Assembly: GCF_041346925.1 (NCBI RefSeq)
Contig: NZ_CP166840.1
Location: 682,001-746,000, forward strand
Direction of reading: 5' to 3'
From: Agaribacterium sp. ZY112
GTDB taxonomy: Bacteria; Pseudomonadota; Gammaproteobacteria; Pseudomonadales; Cellvibrionaceae
DNA: 64,000 bases
In this document: one piece after another, positions 17,572 through 27,331 of the stretch
Numbering within the stretch: position 1 is the first letter of the stretch
How the letters are laid out: each line of letters starts with the position of its first letter
Position numbers and translations under genes: made by a program
The notes under the pieces: model-generated
Told to the model about the DNA's origin: nothing
The model's input: only the letters and a program-made list of their open reading frames with translations
Database searches by the model: none

Positions 17572-18810
17572 ATGGAAAGAATCGATCTCAAAAACATTGA
17601 AGAGATATTGGGAATTCAACCCCCTTGGCATATCAGCTCTGTAGAATTTGATGCTCATCGCCACATTGCAAACATCTATATTGAAAGCAAAGATAAGAAA
17701 AAACTATTTGGTTTTATAGAGAATAATAAAAACAACGATTTTGAAAAACATGCAGGCCAGTGGATTTATATGCCACTAGGAAACTATAAGTGTGTGATTC
17801 ATGCAGAAACGCCTGCACCGGGCAGTGACAATATTACCCTTACTAGCTTAAACACCCCCTCTTATTTGGGTAACCCAAGCCGTAACTACTCCAACTATTT
17901 ATTACAGCAAGTAGCTTTAGCGAGTATCAGTGGTGTTCCCGAGTCATTAACTTGTTCTCAGTTTCAAATCAGCTCCGAGCTTTATTCGCAAATTAAAGAC
18001 GACATCAATAAAGCACCAGCTCAAACACAGTCACTGGTTTATCTACCTACAGAAAGTGACCCAATCTGGGCAAGAGTTCTTAAAGACCAAATTCATGTAC
18101 GTACAAACTTGCTGCCATTAAAGTTATTACTCTCAAAACTAAAACTTGCAGCAGCAAAATCTAATGACGAAGAAGAACTGGTTGCTCTCGCCAGCAAGCT
18201 ACGACAGTTCTGTATTGCAAATATTAGTCAGCTGGATGACGAGATCGAACAGCTATGCGGAATTAACAATGAAAAAGCTCGCCGCCAAGCCGCAGCAAAG
18301 AAACAAAAGCAGCGCTTAGTACTACCCGCTTTAAAGAACCCTGTGTGGATAGACCTACTTACCGGCAAGCTCAGCCTAAATTCGCAAAGTGTACCACTTA
18401 ACCTGCTTATCTCTCGTCAGCGTATCGTCTTTTTACGCGGCCAAGATAGTGCCACACGCGTTGGTGCTATTGAGACCTTAAGAGAATATGTAAAACGCCA
18501 CCACCGTACACTTAAGCCTGAACTGGTACTGATTAACCGTGCCATGGCAATCAATGAAAAAACCAAAGTGCGTTTGCCCAACCCAGATCACACCATCTGG
18601 CAGCAAATTTTAACTAATGATGAAACCGTACCTAGCGATAATATCGCCTACAAACTATTAATTGCTAAATTACGCGCACAGGTCAAAAGCACCCAAGATC
18701 CGGTTATTAAACTAGAGGCCGCACGAAGCATCCGCAACTTTATGCAGCAAAACCAAAAAGCTCTAAAACGAGAATTGAATGCTGTAGTTACTCAAACAAA
18801 CGCCAGCTAA
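17572..18810 (+). CDS. Unrecognised protein with three internal W-45-R repeats
   Basis: 412 residues, no signal peptide or membrane segment, so cytoplasmic. Residues 1-90 (LGIQPPWHISSVEFDAHRHI, then WIYMPLGNYKCVIHAETP) recall the N-terminus of ISL3-type transposases, but the zinc cysteines and any catalytic domain are absent. That is memory-based and weak. From residue 157 on there are three units of about 70 residues (157-228, 249-320, 335-404). Each has a Trp (166, 259, 343) exactly 45 residues before an Arg (211, 304, 388) in an LRQF / LREY / IRNF motif. The units are Leu/Lys-rich and probably helical. The next gene starts 66 bases downstream, which suggests co-transcription. Function unknown. 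Confidence 0.8.
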   Translation: MERIDLKNIEEILGIQPPWHISSVEFDAHRHIANIYIESKDKKKLFGFIENNKNNDFEKHAGQWIYMPLGNYKCVIHAETPAPGSDNITLTSLNTPSYLGNPSRNYSNYLLQQVALASISGVPESLTCSQFQISSELYSQIKDDINKAPAQTQSLVYLPTESDPIWARVLKDQIHVRTNLLPLKLLLSKLKLAAAKSNDEEELVALASKLRQFCIANISQLDDEIEQLCGINNEKARRQAAAKKQKQRLVLPALKNPVWIDLLTGKLSLNSQSVPLNLLISRQRIVFLRGQDSATRVGAIETLREYVKRHHRTLKPELVLINRAMAINEKTKVRLPNPDHTIWQQILTNDETVPSDNIAYKLLIAKLRAQVKSTQDPVIKLEAARSIRNFMQQNQKALKRELNAVVTQTNAS

Positions 18811-18876
18811 GCACATTCGTATTAACACTGGCTACATATTGAAGTAGCTGCTGTATTGTTATCCTAGGAGAGAATC

Positions 18877-19890
18877 ATGGCCGGAGACGGAAATATCGCT
18901 TTTAATAATGAACTGCTTGATCGTGAAACGGTCATTCAAAAAATTGAACAGGGCGATTACTTAATCATTGCTGGAGACGAAAGCCAGCTTGAAGGGCTAC
19001 CATCAGGAAACTGGATTGCAGGTAGCATCCCCTATTTTATGTCTAGTGAAGGTGGTTTAACAGATCAAAATAAGCTTTACGTTAACACCCTCGAGGGCAT
19101 TAACAGTAAGCTACCTCGTGTCACCATGTACGATGTGAAGTCGATTTCACGTATCGCCAAAGAAAGCCCAGAGCATGGCTTTACGATTGTCATTCTTCCA
19201 GCATCTTCTGAAGTACATCTAAGCTACGCTCAAGAAGCGCCAGATTTTCCGAATATGTATTTCTCGCCCATTATCGGTTGGATTAGCGGTGTACACTTAG
19301 ATCAACTCGGCAGCCAAAGCCCTAAAGTTGGTTTTGGTCCCGCTTCAGGCATGCTAACAGGCAGCCAAGCTGTAGCGATGCATGTACCTCTGCACGAAAA
19401 CCAAGTTGCACAAGTTAAGACCTTAAATCTATTCACTCAAGGTAGTGGCCCTGCCATTTCTTTTAGTGAAAAAGGTTTTAGTACAAACGACTGTAACATC
19501 GGTGGCCAAACAGCCAAACTAGCTGACTACATTAAAGAAAACAATATTGATACACGCTTACCTTTAGTAGCCGATTACTGTGGCATGATGGTCAACGTCA
19601 GCATACAAGAAGTCCTGAGTGACGAGGTAAAACTTTACGCGCCCGTCTTCCCCGATATTGAATATCACTTCGCGACGCCGGTAGATAACTACGTTGAAGC
19701 ATTTAATAAAGAGCTTTCTCAGCACAACAATCATGCAACTACATTTTCTTGTAACTGTATCTTGAACTTCCTTTATTCTGAATTGGAAGGGCAAAAAACT
19801 GGGCAGTTCACAGGCCCTATGACCTTTGGCGAGGTTGCTTATCAACTAGTCAACCAGACTATGGTTTATCTCTCTATAGAAAGCAGTTAA
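18877..19890 (+). CDS. Conserved protein of unknown function (DUF6976-like)
   Basis: 337 residues, cytoplasmic by sequence. I believe it belongs to the family catalogued as DUF6976, but this is recollection. Visible features are an N-terminal segment (FNNELLDRETVIQKIEQGDY), a hydrophobic GFTIVILPASSEVHLSYAQ strand, a Gly-rich GFGPASGMLTGSQAVAMHVPL stretch, and C-terminal FSCNCILNFLYSELEG. The SCNCILN motif resembles cysteine motifs of FIST-type sensory domains, which is only a lead. AGGAGAG precedes the ATG. It follows the triple-repeat gene by 66 bases and ends before a strong terminator, so the two probably form one operon. Confidence 0.8.
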   Translation: MAGDGNIAFNNELLDRETVIQKIEQGDYLIIAGDESQLEGLPSGNWIAGSIPYFMSSEGGLTDQNKLYVNTLEGINSKLPRVTMYDVKSISRIAKESPEHGFTIVILPASSEVHLSYAQEAPDFPNMYFSPIIGWISGVHLDQLGSQSPKVGFGPASGMLTGSQAVAMHVPLHENQVAQVKTLNLFTQGSGPAISFSEKGFSTNDCNIGGQTAKLADYIKENNIDTRLPLVADYCGMMVNVSIQEVLSDEVKLYAPVFPDIEYHFATPVDNYVEAFNKELSQHNNHATTFSCNCILNFLYSELEGQKTGQFTGPMTFGEVAYQLVNQTMVYLSIESS

Positions 19891-19953
19891 AGCCATAAGA
19901 TAACTAGACACAAAAAGCTCTTAACTGAACCTTTAAACAGATCTAGTGCAAAC

Positions 19954-19987
19954 AAAAAGGCCGCATCACTTGTGATGCGGCCTTTTT
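19954..19987. terminator. Bidirectional terminator
   Basis: A near-perfect stem AAAAAGGCCGCATCAC / GTGATGCGGCCTTTTT with a two-base loop. T-runs on both strands serve the rightward unknown gene and the leftward pgm gene. Confidence 0.95.
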
Positions 19988-20030
19988 AATACTCAAGAAA
20001 CAATATTTTAATTAAACCTTCGCTACAAAA

Positions 20031-21668
20031 TTAAACTCCAGCCTGGGCGAAAGTGGCACTTACTATGTCTTGCGCCTCACTTAAAATACGTTGCAAATGC
20101 TCATCACCAACAAAGCTTTCGGCATAAATTTTATAGATCTCTTCGGTACCAGAAGGTCGCGCAGCAAACCAACCTTTGGCAGTCACCACTTTTAAACCAC
20201 CTACAGCCGCATTATTACCAGGTGCATGTGTAAGCTTAGCGGTAATAGTGTCTCCAGCTAAGGTTTCAGCTTGAACAGCATCCGCACTTAATGATTTAAG
20301 GACGTCTTTTTGTGGCCCCGTCGCGGCTGCATCAATACGAGTATAAACTGGGGCCGAATACTTCTCTGTTAGCTCTTGGTAGAGCTCACCGGGATCTTTA
20401 CCTGTGACTGCTTTAATTTCAGCTGACAGTAGCGCAAGGATAAAACCGTCTTTATCGGTACTCCAAACACTGCCATCTTTACGTAAAAAACTCGCCCCAG
20501 CACTTTCTTCACCGCCAAAACCATATGTGCCGCCATAGAGGCCATCAACAAACCATTTAAAGCCAACCGGCACCTCTGCTAATTTTCGCCCTAGATCTTC
20601 AACCACTCGGTCAATCATAGAGGAGCTCACCAAGGTTTTACCAACCATGAGTTGGTCAGACCACTGAGGACGATGAGTAAATAGATAATTAATGGCTACC
20701 GCGAGGTAATGGTTTGGGTTCATCAAGCCCACACTGGGTGTGACAATGCCATGGCGATCGTAATCAGGGTCATTTCCCAGAGCGACATCAAAGTCGTCTT
20801 TCATGTCGATTAAGCCGGCCATAGCTGAAGGGCTAGAACAGTCCATACGAATCTTGCCGTCTTTATCTAGACACATAAACGAAAAGGTCGGGTCTACTTC
20901 ATTATTAACCAGTTCAATATTCAAACCCCAAGTCTTAGCAATCACCGGCCAGTAGGCGATACCTGAGCCCCCAAGCGGGTCGACACCAATTTTCACACCA
21001 GCTTCGGCTATCGCCTTCATATCAAGAACTTGGTCTAGGTCATCAACATAAGGCTGAATAAAATCATATTCTTCAACTTCAGCCCACGCTTCTGTAAATG
21101 ACATTAACTCAACAGCCTCAGGATCTGTAAGGATGATCTCATTGGCACGCTCTTGAATCAGCGAAGTGATATCAGTATCGGCTGGCCCGCCATTAGGTGG
21201 GTTGTATTTAAAACCACCGTCTTCAGGAGGATTATGCGAAGGAGTAATAACGATACCATCGGCCAAACTTTCAGTTCGCCCTTTGTTATAAGCCAAGATA
21301 GCATGTGAGATAACCGGTGTTGGCGTATAACCACGTCCTTCTTGCACCACGACCTTTACACCATTGGCAACCAAGACCTCAATGCTTGTCATAAACGCAC
21401 ATTCACTTAGGGCGTGCGTATCTATACCGATATAACATGGGCCATCTATTTCATTTTTTTGACGATATTCGACTAGCGCTTGGCAAATGGCCGCAATATG
21501 CGCCTCAGTAAAAGAGCCATTATTAGAGCTACCGCGATGGCCAGAGGTACCAAAACTCACCAAGCTATCTTCGCTAGGGTCCTGTACATAGTAGTTACTT
21601 ACTAGGCGGGGGATATTACACAGGTCTTGGCTCTGCGCGCGCTGACCGGCTCGTTTGTGTAAACTCAT
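20031..21668 (-). CDS. pgm: Phosphoglucomutase (alpha-D-glucose-specific)
   Basis: 545 residues, matching the usual length of about 546. It interconverts glucose 1-phosphate and glucose 6-phosphate in the cytosol, feeding nucleotide sugars and glycogen. Visible are the active-site phosphoserine loop [12 protein letters not shown] (Ser about 145), the metal loop [10 protein letters not shown], the substrate motif GEESAGASF and the phosphate-binding [12 protein letters not shown] near the C-terminus. The ATG at 21668 (MSLHKRAGQ) matches family N-termini and has GGAAC upstream, so I reject a start 30 codons earlier. It also supplies glucose 1-phosphate for the NDP-glucose used by gpgS elsewhere in the window. 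Confidence 0.97.
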   Translation of the reverse strand: MSLHKRAGQRAQSQDLCNIPRLVSNYYVQDPSEDSLVSFGTSGHRGSSNNGSFTEAHIAAICQALVEYRQKNEIDGPCYIGIDTHALSECAFMTSIEVLVANGVKVVVQEGRGYTPTPVISHAILAYNKGRTESLADGIVITPSHNPPEDGGFKYNPPNGGPADTDITSLIQERANEIILTDPEAVELMSFTEAWAEVEEYDFIQPYVDDLDQVLDMKAIAEAGVKIGVDPLGGSGIAYWPVIAKTWGLNIELVNNEVDPTFSFMCLDKDGKIRMDCSSPSAMAGLIDMKDDFDVALGNDPDYDRHGIVTPSVGLMNPNHYLAVAINYLFTHRPQWSDQLMVGKTLVSSSMIDRVVEDLGRKLAEVPVGFKWFVDGLYGGTYGFGGEESAGASFLRKDGSVWSTDKDGFILALLSAEIKAVTGKDPGELYQELTEKYSAPVYTRIDAAATGPQKDVLKSLSADAVQAETLAGDTITAKLTHAPGNNAAVGGLKVVTAKGWFAARPSGTEEIYKIYAESFVGDEHLQRILSEAQDIVSATFAQAGV

Positions 21669-21796
21669 GGTATAGGTTCCATAACAATGAATGGCTCTGC
21701 CCGCTTGAATGCCAAGCACAATCGCTGGCTTAAAGCGCTGGGGACAGATGAAAAGCAAGGTTATTATATGCGAGTGCTTAAGTCTCGCGAAATCAG

Positions 21797-22744
21797 ATGC
21801 ATCAAATAAATCCTCAAGAACAGCAAAATCTTGCTATCAATCATGCCATTACTGGGGGTATTTCAGATTATTTTGAAAGCCTTGAGAAACAGCTAGATAT
21901 ATTTGTTAAACGCGAGTTCCTCTATCCCGGCTGCTGGAGAAATAACAAAGTGGCTTTTGGCTGGGATTTAATCAAAGCCCCTCTCAACCTCTTTTGGGCA
22001 CCATTCTACCTACTAATACTATGTCTGCTTGGTCTAGCAAAATACTGTGGTTTGAGCTCAGCGGGCAGATTGGCAAAAGCTCTTCCTAGCGGCTTTTATA
22101 CCCAAGTTCAAAAACAGCTTAACCGTAAGTTCAAACATACACTTTATAACAAAGCCGAACTACAACGCTCTATAGTAGCGCGTCTAGAGGCCATCAGCGG
22201 CACGGCCAAAATGCTAGAACCTGCAGCACAAGCAGAGCTGGAACAACAACTAGAGCGAATCATCAACGACACACTCGAGCAACTCATACTAAGTCGCACC
22301 GCCCATGCAGACATTGGCAATAGCCTTATAAGTACGGCGATAGGAGCGCTGGCATTTAAGAAGTTCAGCCCAGGTGGCATAGGTCTTGGACTGTTACTCG
22401 CCGCTTATTGGGCTCGCAGGCAAGCCGAGAGTGAATTTTGGCTCGGTCAGACGGCAGGCAAACTTTACTACTGGCTCTTCCCGCCTCAAGCAGAACTAAG
22501 CATACAGCTATCTGCCACAGCTATAGTTCTACTACTGCTTGCAGTCTTTGCCAGCTTCTCTGGTTTGATAAGTGACCCCATACTGGCGCTAACAGGCTCA
22601 CATAAACGCCGCTTATTACGCATACAAAAGCAAGTAAAACGAGACCTACTACAGCGCTGCAATAGTCGCTATCGCAGCCTAGACCCTTATATAGCTCGCA
22701 TTCTCGAACTCTTTGACAGTATCAAGGCACAACTGCCCATTTAA
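21797..22744 (+). CDS. Inner membrane protein of unknown function
   Basis: 315 residues. A hydrophobic stretch near residues 62-85 ([19 protein letters not shown]), a Gly-rich hydrophobic pair near 177-205 ([23 protein letters not shown]), and a strong segment near 240-258 ([19 protein letters not shown]). The C-terminus is basic and helical ([19 protein letters not shown]). It is divergent from pgm with a 128-base gap and no strong ribosome site is visible. I do not recognise the family with confidence, and the neighbours give no clear role. Confidence 0.7.
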   Translation: MHQINPQEQQNLAINHAITGGISDYFESLEKQLDIFVKREFLYPGCWRNNKVAFGWDLIKAPLNLFWAPFYLLILCLLGLAKYCGLSSAGRLAKALPSGFYTQVQKQLNRKFKHTLYNKAELQRSIVARLEAISGTAKMLEPAAQAELEQQLERIINDTLEQLILSRTAHADIGNSLISTAIGALAFKKFSPGGIGLGLLLAAYWARRQAESEFWLGQTAGKLYYWLFPPQAELSIQLSATAIVLLLLAVFASFSGLISDPILALTGSHKRRLLRIQKQVKRDLLQRCNSRYRSLDPYIARILELFDSIKAQLPI

Positions 22745-22835
22745 GATGCCTGATTCATAGACAGCCAAAGCTCAATAACTGGCAAAGTAGAGCTGCAACT
22801 CCTATTGTAAATTTATATACAGTTTAGGTTTTGCC

Positions 22836-24083
22836 ATGAGTACTCTGCGGCATGTCATACGGCTCATTCCATTGAGCATGTTAACCATTACACCACTGCT
22901 AACCCTAGAGGCCAAAGCAGAGATCGATTTGCGCCTGTCCGGTTTTGGCAGCATAGGCGCACTGACAACCAACAGCGACAAACTAGGCTTTCGGCGAGAC
23001 CTTTCAGACCCTAAGGCGAGCTATCAAGGTGAAATCAATATAAGCTCATTAAGCCTACTTGGCTTACAGGCTAATCTTGAGTTCAGTGAGAACGTCGAAT
23101 TTGTTGGCCAAATAGTGTTACGGGAACAGCCCGTTCAAAATGCTGATACCATTTTAAAAATTGCCAGCCTAAATTGGCAAGCGAACGACAAGCTGGAGTT
23201 TCGTCTCGGCCGCAGTGCTCAACGTTTTTATATGCTCAGTGACAGCCGCCATATTGGTTTTGCCAACTTATGGACAATGCCCGTACAAGAGTTTTATGCA
23301 CCTACAGGTAATAATTATCTAGATGGGCTGACGGCACATTATCGCTTAGACTTAGCGGGTGGGCTGCTTACTAGCAATTTTGCTTATGGTGAAACCGTTG
23401 TTGTTATCGAGGATGAAATTAGTGGCGCCAGCAAGCTCAGCTTTAACAACTCCTTTGGGGTTAGCCTCGAATATGAAAAAGGCGATTGGCTCACTCGGAT
23501 ATCATGGACAGAAAGCTCCAACGGAAAAGACTGGCCACAAGTTGAGCAAGCTCAGCAGGCTTTATTATATCTTAGCCAAATTTGGCCTGGTGCCATCAGC
23601 CTTTCAAGAGACCTGTCTATTGAGAATAAGACCGTAAGATACACCAATGCAGGTGTTTATTATGACAATGGTAAATGGAGTGTTATTAGTGAAATTGGTC
23701 ATATAAAATCAGAGTCCTTATTGTTACCTACAACCAATAATGCTTATATTAGCCTCGGTCGTCATATAGACCTATTTACTCCTTATATTATTTTTGCAAG
23801 CTCACAAACTGAAACCCCTGATCAATTAACAAATATCCCTCCTGAAACAGGCCCGATGATAGCAGGCTTTGTAGATGTCTTTGGGCAAGGCTGGGATCAG
23901 GATACCTTTAGCGTAGGTACAAGATGGGACTTCCATTTCAATATGGCATTAAAAGCCCAGTGGGATTATAAACAAGTAGAAAAACAAGGAATGGGGCTTT
24001 GGTTTCGCGGAAAAGATGGCTTATACCCACAGCAAAATACAAACGTGCAAGTTATTAGCATTCGCTGGGATTTTACTTTCTGA
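22836..24083 (+). CDS. Outer membrane porin-like beta barrel
   Basis: 415 residues with a signal peptide ending near residue 29 (LEAKA) and a C-terminus SIRWDFTF with the terminal Phe used by outer membrane barrels. The body alternates short hydrophobic and polar strands (GRSAQRFYMLSD, WSVISEIGHI, FSVGTRWDFHF). Its stop TGA shares a base with the ATG of the next gene, so the two are translationally coupled. Porins paired with a small phosphate-binding-like protein and a GGDEF enzyme are a recurring arrangement in marine gammaproteobacteria as I recall. The substrate cannot be read from the sequence. Confidence 0.8.
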   Translation: MSTLRHVIRLIPLSMLTITPLLTLEAKAEIDLRLSGFGSIGALTTNSDKLGFRRDLSDPKASYQGEINISSLSLLGLQANLEFSENVEFVGQIVLREQPVQNADTILKIASLNWQANDKLEFRLGRSAQRFYMLSDSRHIGFANLWTMPVQEFYAPTGNNYLDGLTAHYRLDLAGGLLTSNFAYGETVVVIEDEISGASKLSFNNSFGVSLEYEKGDWLTRISWTESSNGKDWPQVEQAQQALLYLSQIWPGAISLSRDLSIENKTVRYTNAGVYYDNGKWSVISEIGHIKSESLLLPTTNNAYISLGRHIDLFTPYIIFASSQTETPDQLTNIPPETGPMIAGFVDVFGQGWDQDTFSVGTRWDFHFNMALKAQWDYKQVEKQGMGLWFRGKDGLYPQQNTNVQVISIRWDFTF

Positions 24084-24520
24084 TGAATGCACATAAACGC
24101 CACCTTAAATCTCTCGGCTTTGCTCTTCTCTTATTGAGCGACATCGCTCTTGCTGATATTTTTGTGATTACCCATCCACAATCTGAGCTTAATGAATTAA
24201 GTAAAAAAGAGTGTATCGATATCTTTATGGGGCGGGCAAGACGCCTACCTAATGGCGATAAATTTGAAGCGATAGATCAAGCTAAAGGAAGCGATATCCG
24301 AAACAACTTTTATACTAAATTAACAGGAAAGTCGGTTTCTTATATTAACGCTTATTGGGCACGTCTTTTTTATACTGGTCGAGTACAGCCGCCAGCAGAT
24401 AATTTCAAAAACAGCCAAGAGATTATTAAAGAAGTAACTGAAAACCCAAGTGCCATTGCTTATATCAGCAAAGAAGACCTATCATCTAAGGTCAAAGTAG
24501 TTTATACAATTAAAAATTAA
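24083..24520 (+). CDS. Small periplasmic PstS-like binding protein
   Basis: 145 residues with a signal peptide ending near DIALA. The remainder resembles the N-lobe of phosphate-type binding proteins (LSKKECIDIFMGRARRLPNGD, IRNNFYTKLTGKS, then AIAYISKEDL). It is about half the length of a transport PstS, so it more likely works as a sensor partner than as a transport protein. It overlaps the porin gene by one base. Its 3' end overlaps that of the convergent diguanylate cyclase by four bases, which suggests the three genes have long stayed together. Confidence 0.78.
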   Translation: MNAHKRHLKSLGFALLLLSDIALADIFVITHPQSELNELSKKECIDIFMGRARRLPNGDKFEAIDQAKGSDIRNNFYTKLTGKSVSYINAYWARLFYTGRVQPPADNFKNSQEIIKEVTENPSAIAYISKEDLSSKVKVVYTIKN

Positions 24521-26091
24521 TCGCCTCGATACATAAGCACAGCATTCTTACCTGATTTTTTAACTTGATACATGGCCTTATCAGCTTGATCAGATAAAGT
24601 AGAAAAATCACTTAAGTGCTCATGACTGATAGCAATACCGATACTAGCACCAACATATTGTTCACTTTCTTTACCAGACTCATCCTTCAACAAAATTGGC
24701 TGCACTATCGACTTTAATACTTTTTCGCCAACCATAATTGCTTGATTTTCATTAACACAAGATAAAGCGAGAAGAAACTCATCTCCACCCCACCTTGCCG
24801 CAATATCAGTTTTTCTAACTGAATCAGCTATACGTTGCGCAACCACTTTCAGTAACTGATCTCCGGCATCATGACCAAGGCTATCGTTAATCGCTTTAAA
24901 CCCATCCAAATCAATAAATACGATTGCGACTTCTTGCCCATCTTCATGGGCACTTAGCATATGCCTTGCTTTTCTTACCGCCGCTAAACGATTATAAAGT
25001 TGAGTCAAATCATCGTGACTAGCTTCGTATTCAGTTTTAACCAGCCTCTTTTTATCTTCTGTAAGATCAACAATATACACTAAGACACTGTCAAAATTCC
25101 CCTCAACAAATATCTTCACAAAGGTGAACTTATAGTATCGGGTTCCATCTTTTTCATTTTTTAAATCCACACTCACTTCAATAGAATGGGGATGTTCATA
25201 GTCATCATGCGCTTTAACACTTTTCTTAAGCTCTTCTTCTTGATCAGTAAACGCAGAAAGCCAACCATCTTTATTAAGCTCGAATACGTTCTCACCTAAA
25301 GCGGCTTTTACCAAAGATTCAAATTTTGGATTAGATGAACGTAACATTAAACGCTCATCACAGACAGCTAAATAATTATCTGAAAGATCAAATACAAGTT
25401 TTACATGCTTACTTATCTCTTCCGTTTTTCTTGCCAGTATTTGTTCCGTTATTATTTGTTTTTTTGCATTGACGAGCATTAAGTTGATTACCTTGCCAAT
25501 AACCCCCAGCTCATCTTTGCGCCCCCCCTCTTTTAGCAAATGAACATTGTGCTCAAAATCGACCATCCGTAATTGTGATGACATACGAGAAATGGGTTTT
25601 GTTACAAGCAGGTAAGTAATTAAAGATATTGACGCGCTAATCAACAGAATCACAGAAAGAAGAACTAGCGCTGCATAATAGACCTGATCTCGAGCTTGCT
25701 GTGCAACGTGTTTATGATTTAGAAAAACATCAAGACTGCCCACTTCTTCACTCTTATCCCAGGGAGAGCTAATAATAAGCCGGCGAAACGTTTTTTCGGC
25801 AGGGCATAGGGGAGAAGAGCTTACTGTCATGCTTTCCGTACTTAAACGAGCACATGAGATAAGATCATTTAAAGCGAGGCCCTCGATCACCTCTCGAGCC
25901 AGCTCAGAATCTTCGATATAAGCCGCAGTTGAAGCCATGCTATAAACCGTAGCGATCAGACTATCGATGCTGCTTTCACTGCTCAGAGCAACCCTCTTCT
26001 GCAACGAGACATATGAAACGGCACTCATCACTAGCGCAAACAGAATTGCGATAGCGGCAATATAAAGTGCCAGCTTAGGTCCTAACTTCAT
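24517..26091 (-). CDS. Membrane diguanylate cyclase (sensor-HAMP-PAS-GGDEF)
   Basis: 524 residues that make c-di-GMP. Order: membrane segment about 7-29, periplasmic sensor about 30-140, second membrane segment about 142-166, HAMP about 165-215 (KPISRMSSQL), PAS-like about 225-350, and GGDEF about 355-520. The catalytic motif RWGGDEF is intact near residue 437. An RxxD inhibitory site (RKTD) sits five residues before it, so product feedback is expected. The periplasmic domain could read the small PstS-like protein encoded tail-to-tail, in the manner of YfiR-YfiN. That pairing is inference. The product could feed adhesin control. Confidence 0.92.
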   Translation of the reverse strand: MKLGPKLALYIAAIAILFALVMSAVSYVSLQKRVALSSESSIDSLIATVYSMASTAAYIEDSELAREVIEGLALNDLISCARLSTESMTVSSSPLCPAEKTFRRLIISSPWDKSEEVGSLDVFLNHKHVAQQARDQVYYAALVLLSVILLISASISLITYLLVTKPISRMSSQLRMVDFEHNVHLLKEGGRKDELGVIGKVINLMLVNAKKQIITEQILARKTEEISKHVKLVFDLSDNYLAVCDERLMLRSSNPKFESLVKAALGENVFELNKDGWLSAFTDQEEELKKSVKAHDDYEHPHSIEVSVDLKNEKDGTRYYKFTFVKIFVEGNFDSVLVYIVDLTEDKKRLVKTEYEASHDDLTQLYNRLAAVRKARHMLSAHEDGQEVAIVFIDLDGFKAINDSLGHDAGDQLLKVVAQRIADSVRKTDIAARWGGDEFLLALSCVNENQAIMVGEKVLKSIVQPILLKDESGKESEQYVGASIGIAISHEHLSDFSTLSDQADKAMYQVKKSGKNAVLMYRGD

Positions 26092-26244
26092 TTACTGTGC
26101 TCAGGCAACGGTATTAGATGGAGGAAAGTGCGCATGACTTAACTATAGCTGGCTCTAGCAGCCTTGCTGACAACTATTTTTAGCTCAACTCAAGCCAAAA
26201 CCCACCACCGCTTAGGCCCCTCACCCAAATGAAAAACTACAAAC

Positions 26245-26270
26245 GAAAAAAAAGCCGCATAAGCGGCTTT
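26245..26270 (-). terminator. Terminator of the SapC-family gene
   Basis: Stem AAAGCCGC / GCGGCTTT with a four-base loop. On the minus strand it runs into eight T residues, about 28 bases past the stop. Confidence 0.9.
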
Positions 26271-26297
26271 ATATCTATCAACAGGCAATAAACAAGC

Positions 26298-27023
26298 TTA
26301 AGCTTCAGCCGCCTCATCAGCTTGAGCTGCTGTTTGAGCACGCTTAAAGACTTCGTTTACGCTACCTAGTGAATGTAAGTGAGCGTGAGACCAAGCCAAC
26401 CAACCTTTCTTAAACCACTCGTTGACGTCTTTTTCATCAAGCTTACTATGTAAAAGCTGTTCATCGATCACATATAGGTCATCCAAGTTGATCTTGCTCT
26501 CACCAACTTTAATACCGCCTTTAAATGGGCGAAGAATATCTTTCTCATTTAAGGCTGCACAAAAAGCTTCTGTCATTTGGTAACCGTGATCAACGGTTTT
26601 TAAGAAATCAACAATCGCCTTCAGAGTGTCTGTTGCCTCTGCCTCTTCACCTTCAAATAGGGCCTCACCCTCTTCTTCTTGCAGGTGTGGAGCGTCTGCA
26701 TCAAACAAAACAATACCGTCTGAACTCAACACAAAAGGATAACGACGCACATAAGCAGGCACATAAGCATCCTGCCATTTGTCACCCATGTCATGACTTT
26801 TATTCTTAAATGATAAGATAGCAATAGGAACGCTCTTGCCGTCAGCATTCTTCACAAAAAAGATCGGGAAACTACGACTTGCTTGGAAAAACTCAAAACC
26901 TGCCAACGGCAAGCTATTGCTTTCGGCGGTGAATGCATAGTTATCTTGGCGCTTAAGCTTAAGGTCTTTATGCTTCTTTTTGTCCAAAGGGGTGGGATTC
27001 GAGTAGTACATCATAGTGGACAT
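26298..27023 (-). CDS. SapC-family protein
   Basis: 241 residues, cytoplasmic. The N-terminal half (YYSNPTPLDKKKHKDLKLK, AFTAESNSLPLAGFEF, FPIFFVKNADGKSVPIAIL, YVPAYVRRYPFVL) is typical of the SapC family. In marine gammaproteobacteria these proteins often lie next to TonB receptors and tryptophan halogenases, and their function is unknown. Here it stands alone. The middle holds a Glu-rich linker (LQEEEGEALFEGEEAEA). The start could be codon 1 or the ATG at codon 4. It is divergent from a LysR gene 308 bases away, which might regulate it. Confidence 0.85.
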   Translation of the reverse strand: MSTMMYYSNPTPLDKKKHKDLKLKRQDNYAFTAESNSLPLAGFEFFQASRSFPIFFVKNADGKSVPIAILSFKNKSHDMGDKWQDAYVPAYVRRYPFVLSSDGIVLFDADAPHLQEEEGEALFEGEEAEATDTLKAIVDFLKTVDHGYQMTEAFCAALNEKDILRPFKGGIKVGESKINLDDLYVIDEQLLHSKLDEKDVNEWFKKGWLAWSHAHLHSLGSVNEVFKRAQTAAQADEAAEA

Positions 27024-27331
27024 AATTAGGGTCTTCTACTTATTGTGAGTGAAATGCTGGTAACCCATAGGCTTACCACGCCAAATAGCTGATCTTATCA
27101 GGCAAGTTTTGACTGCGGCAAGTACTGCTGGTTCCCATTTAAAGGCAAAGGAATAGTGGTTTATCAAAAAAACTACTTTCAGCGCCACTGCCCCTACAAA
27201 ACAAGTTATCCGAAGTTAGCTGGCACTCACAAGCTAAATGGATCTATGTTGCCTCAAAATCATCGAAGCACTACTATAGAAGCAAGATCGATAACTTCCC
27301 CAACATTAACCCGAAAAACAGATAGATAGCC
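27024..27331. other. Divergent intergenic region, SapC-type gene / LysR gene
   Basis: About 308 bases that should hold both promoters and perhaps the LysR operator. I see no decisive palindrome or hairpin in it. Confidence 0.4.

Noticed and set aside
21669-21758. N-terminal extension of pgm
   Set aside because: The ATG at 21668 has a ribosome site and gives the family length; the added 30 residues are not family-like.
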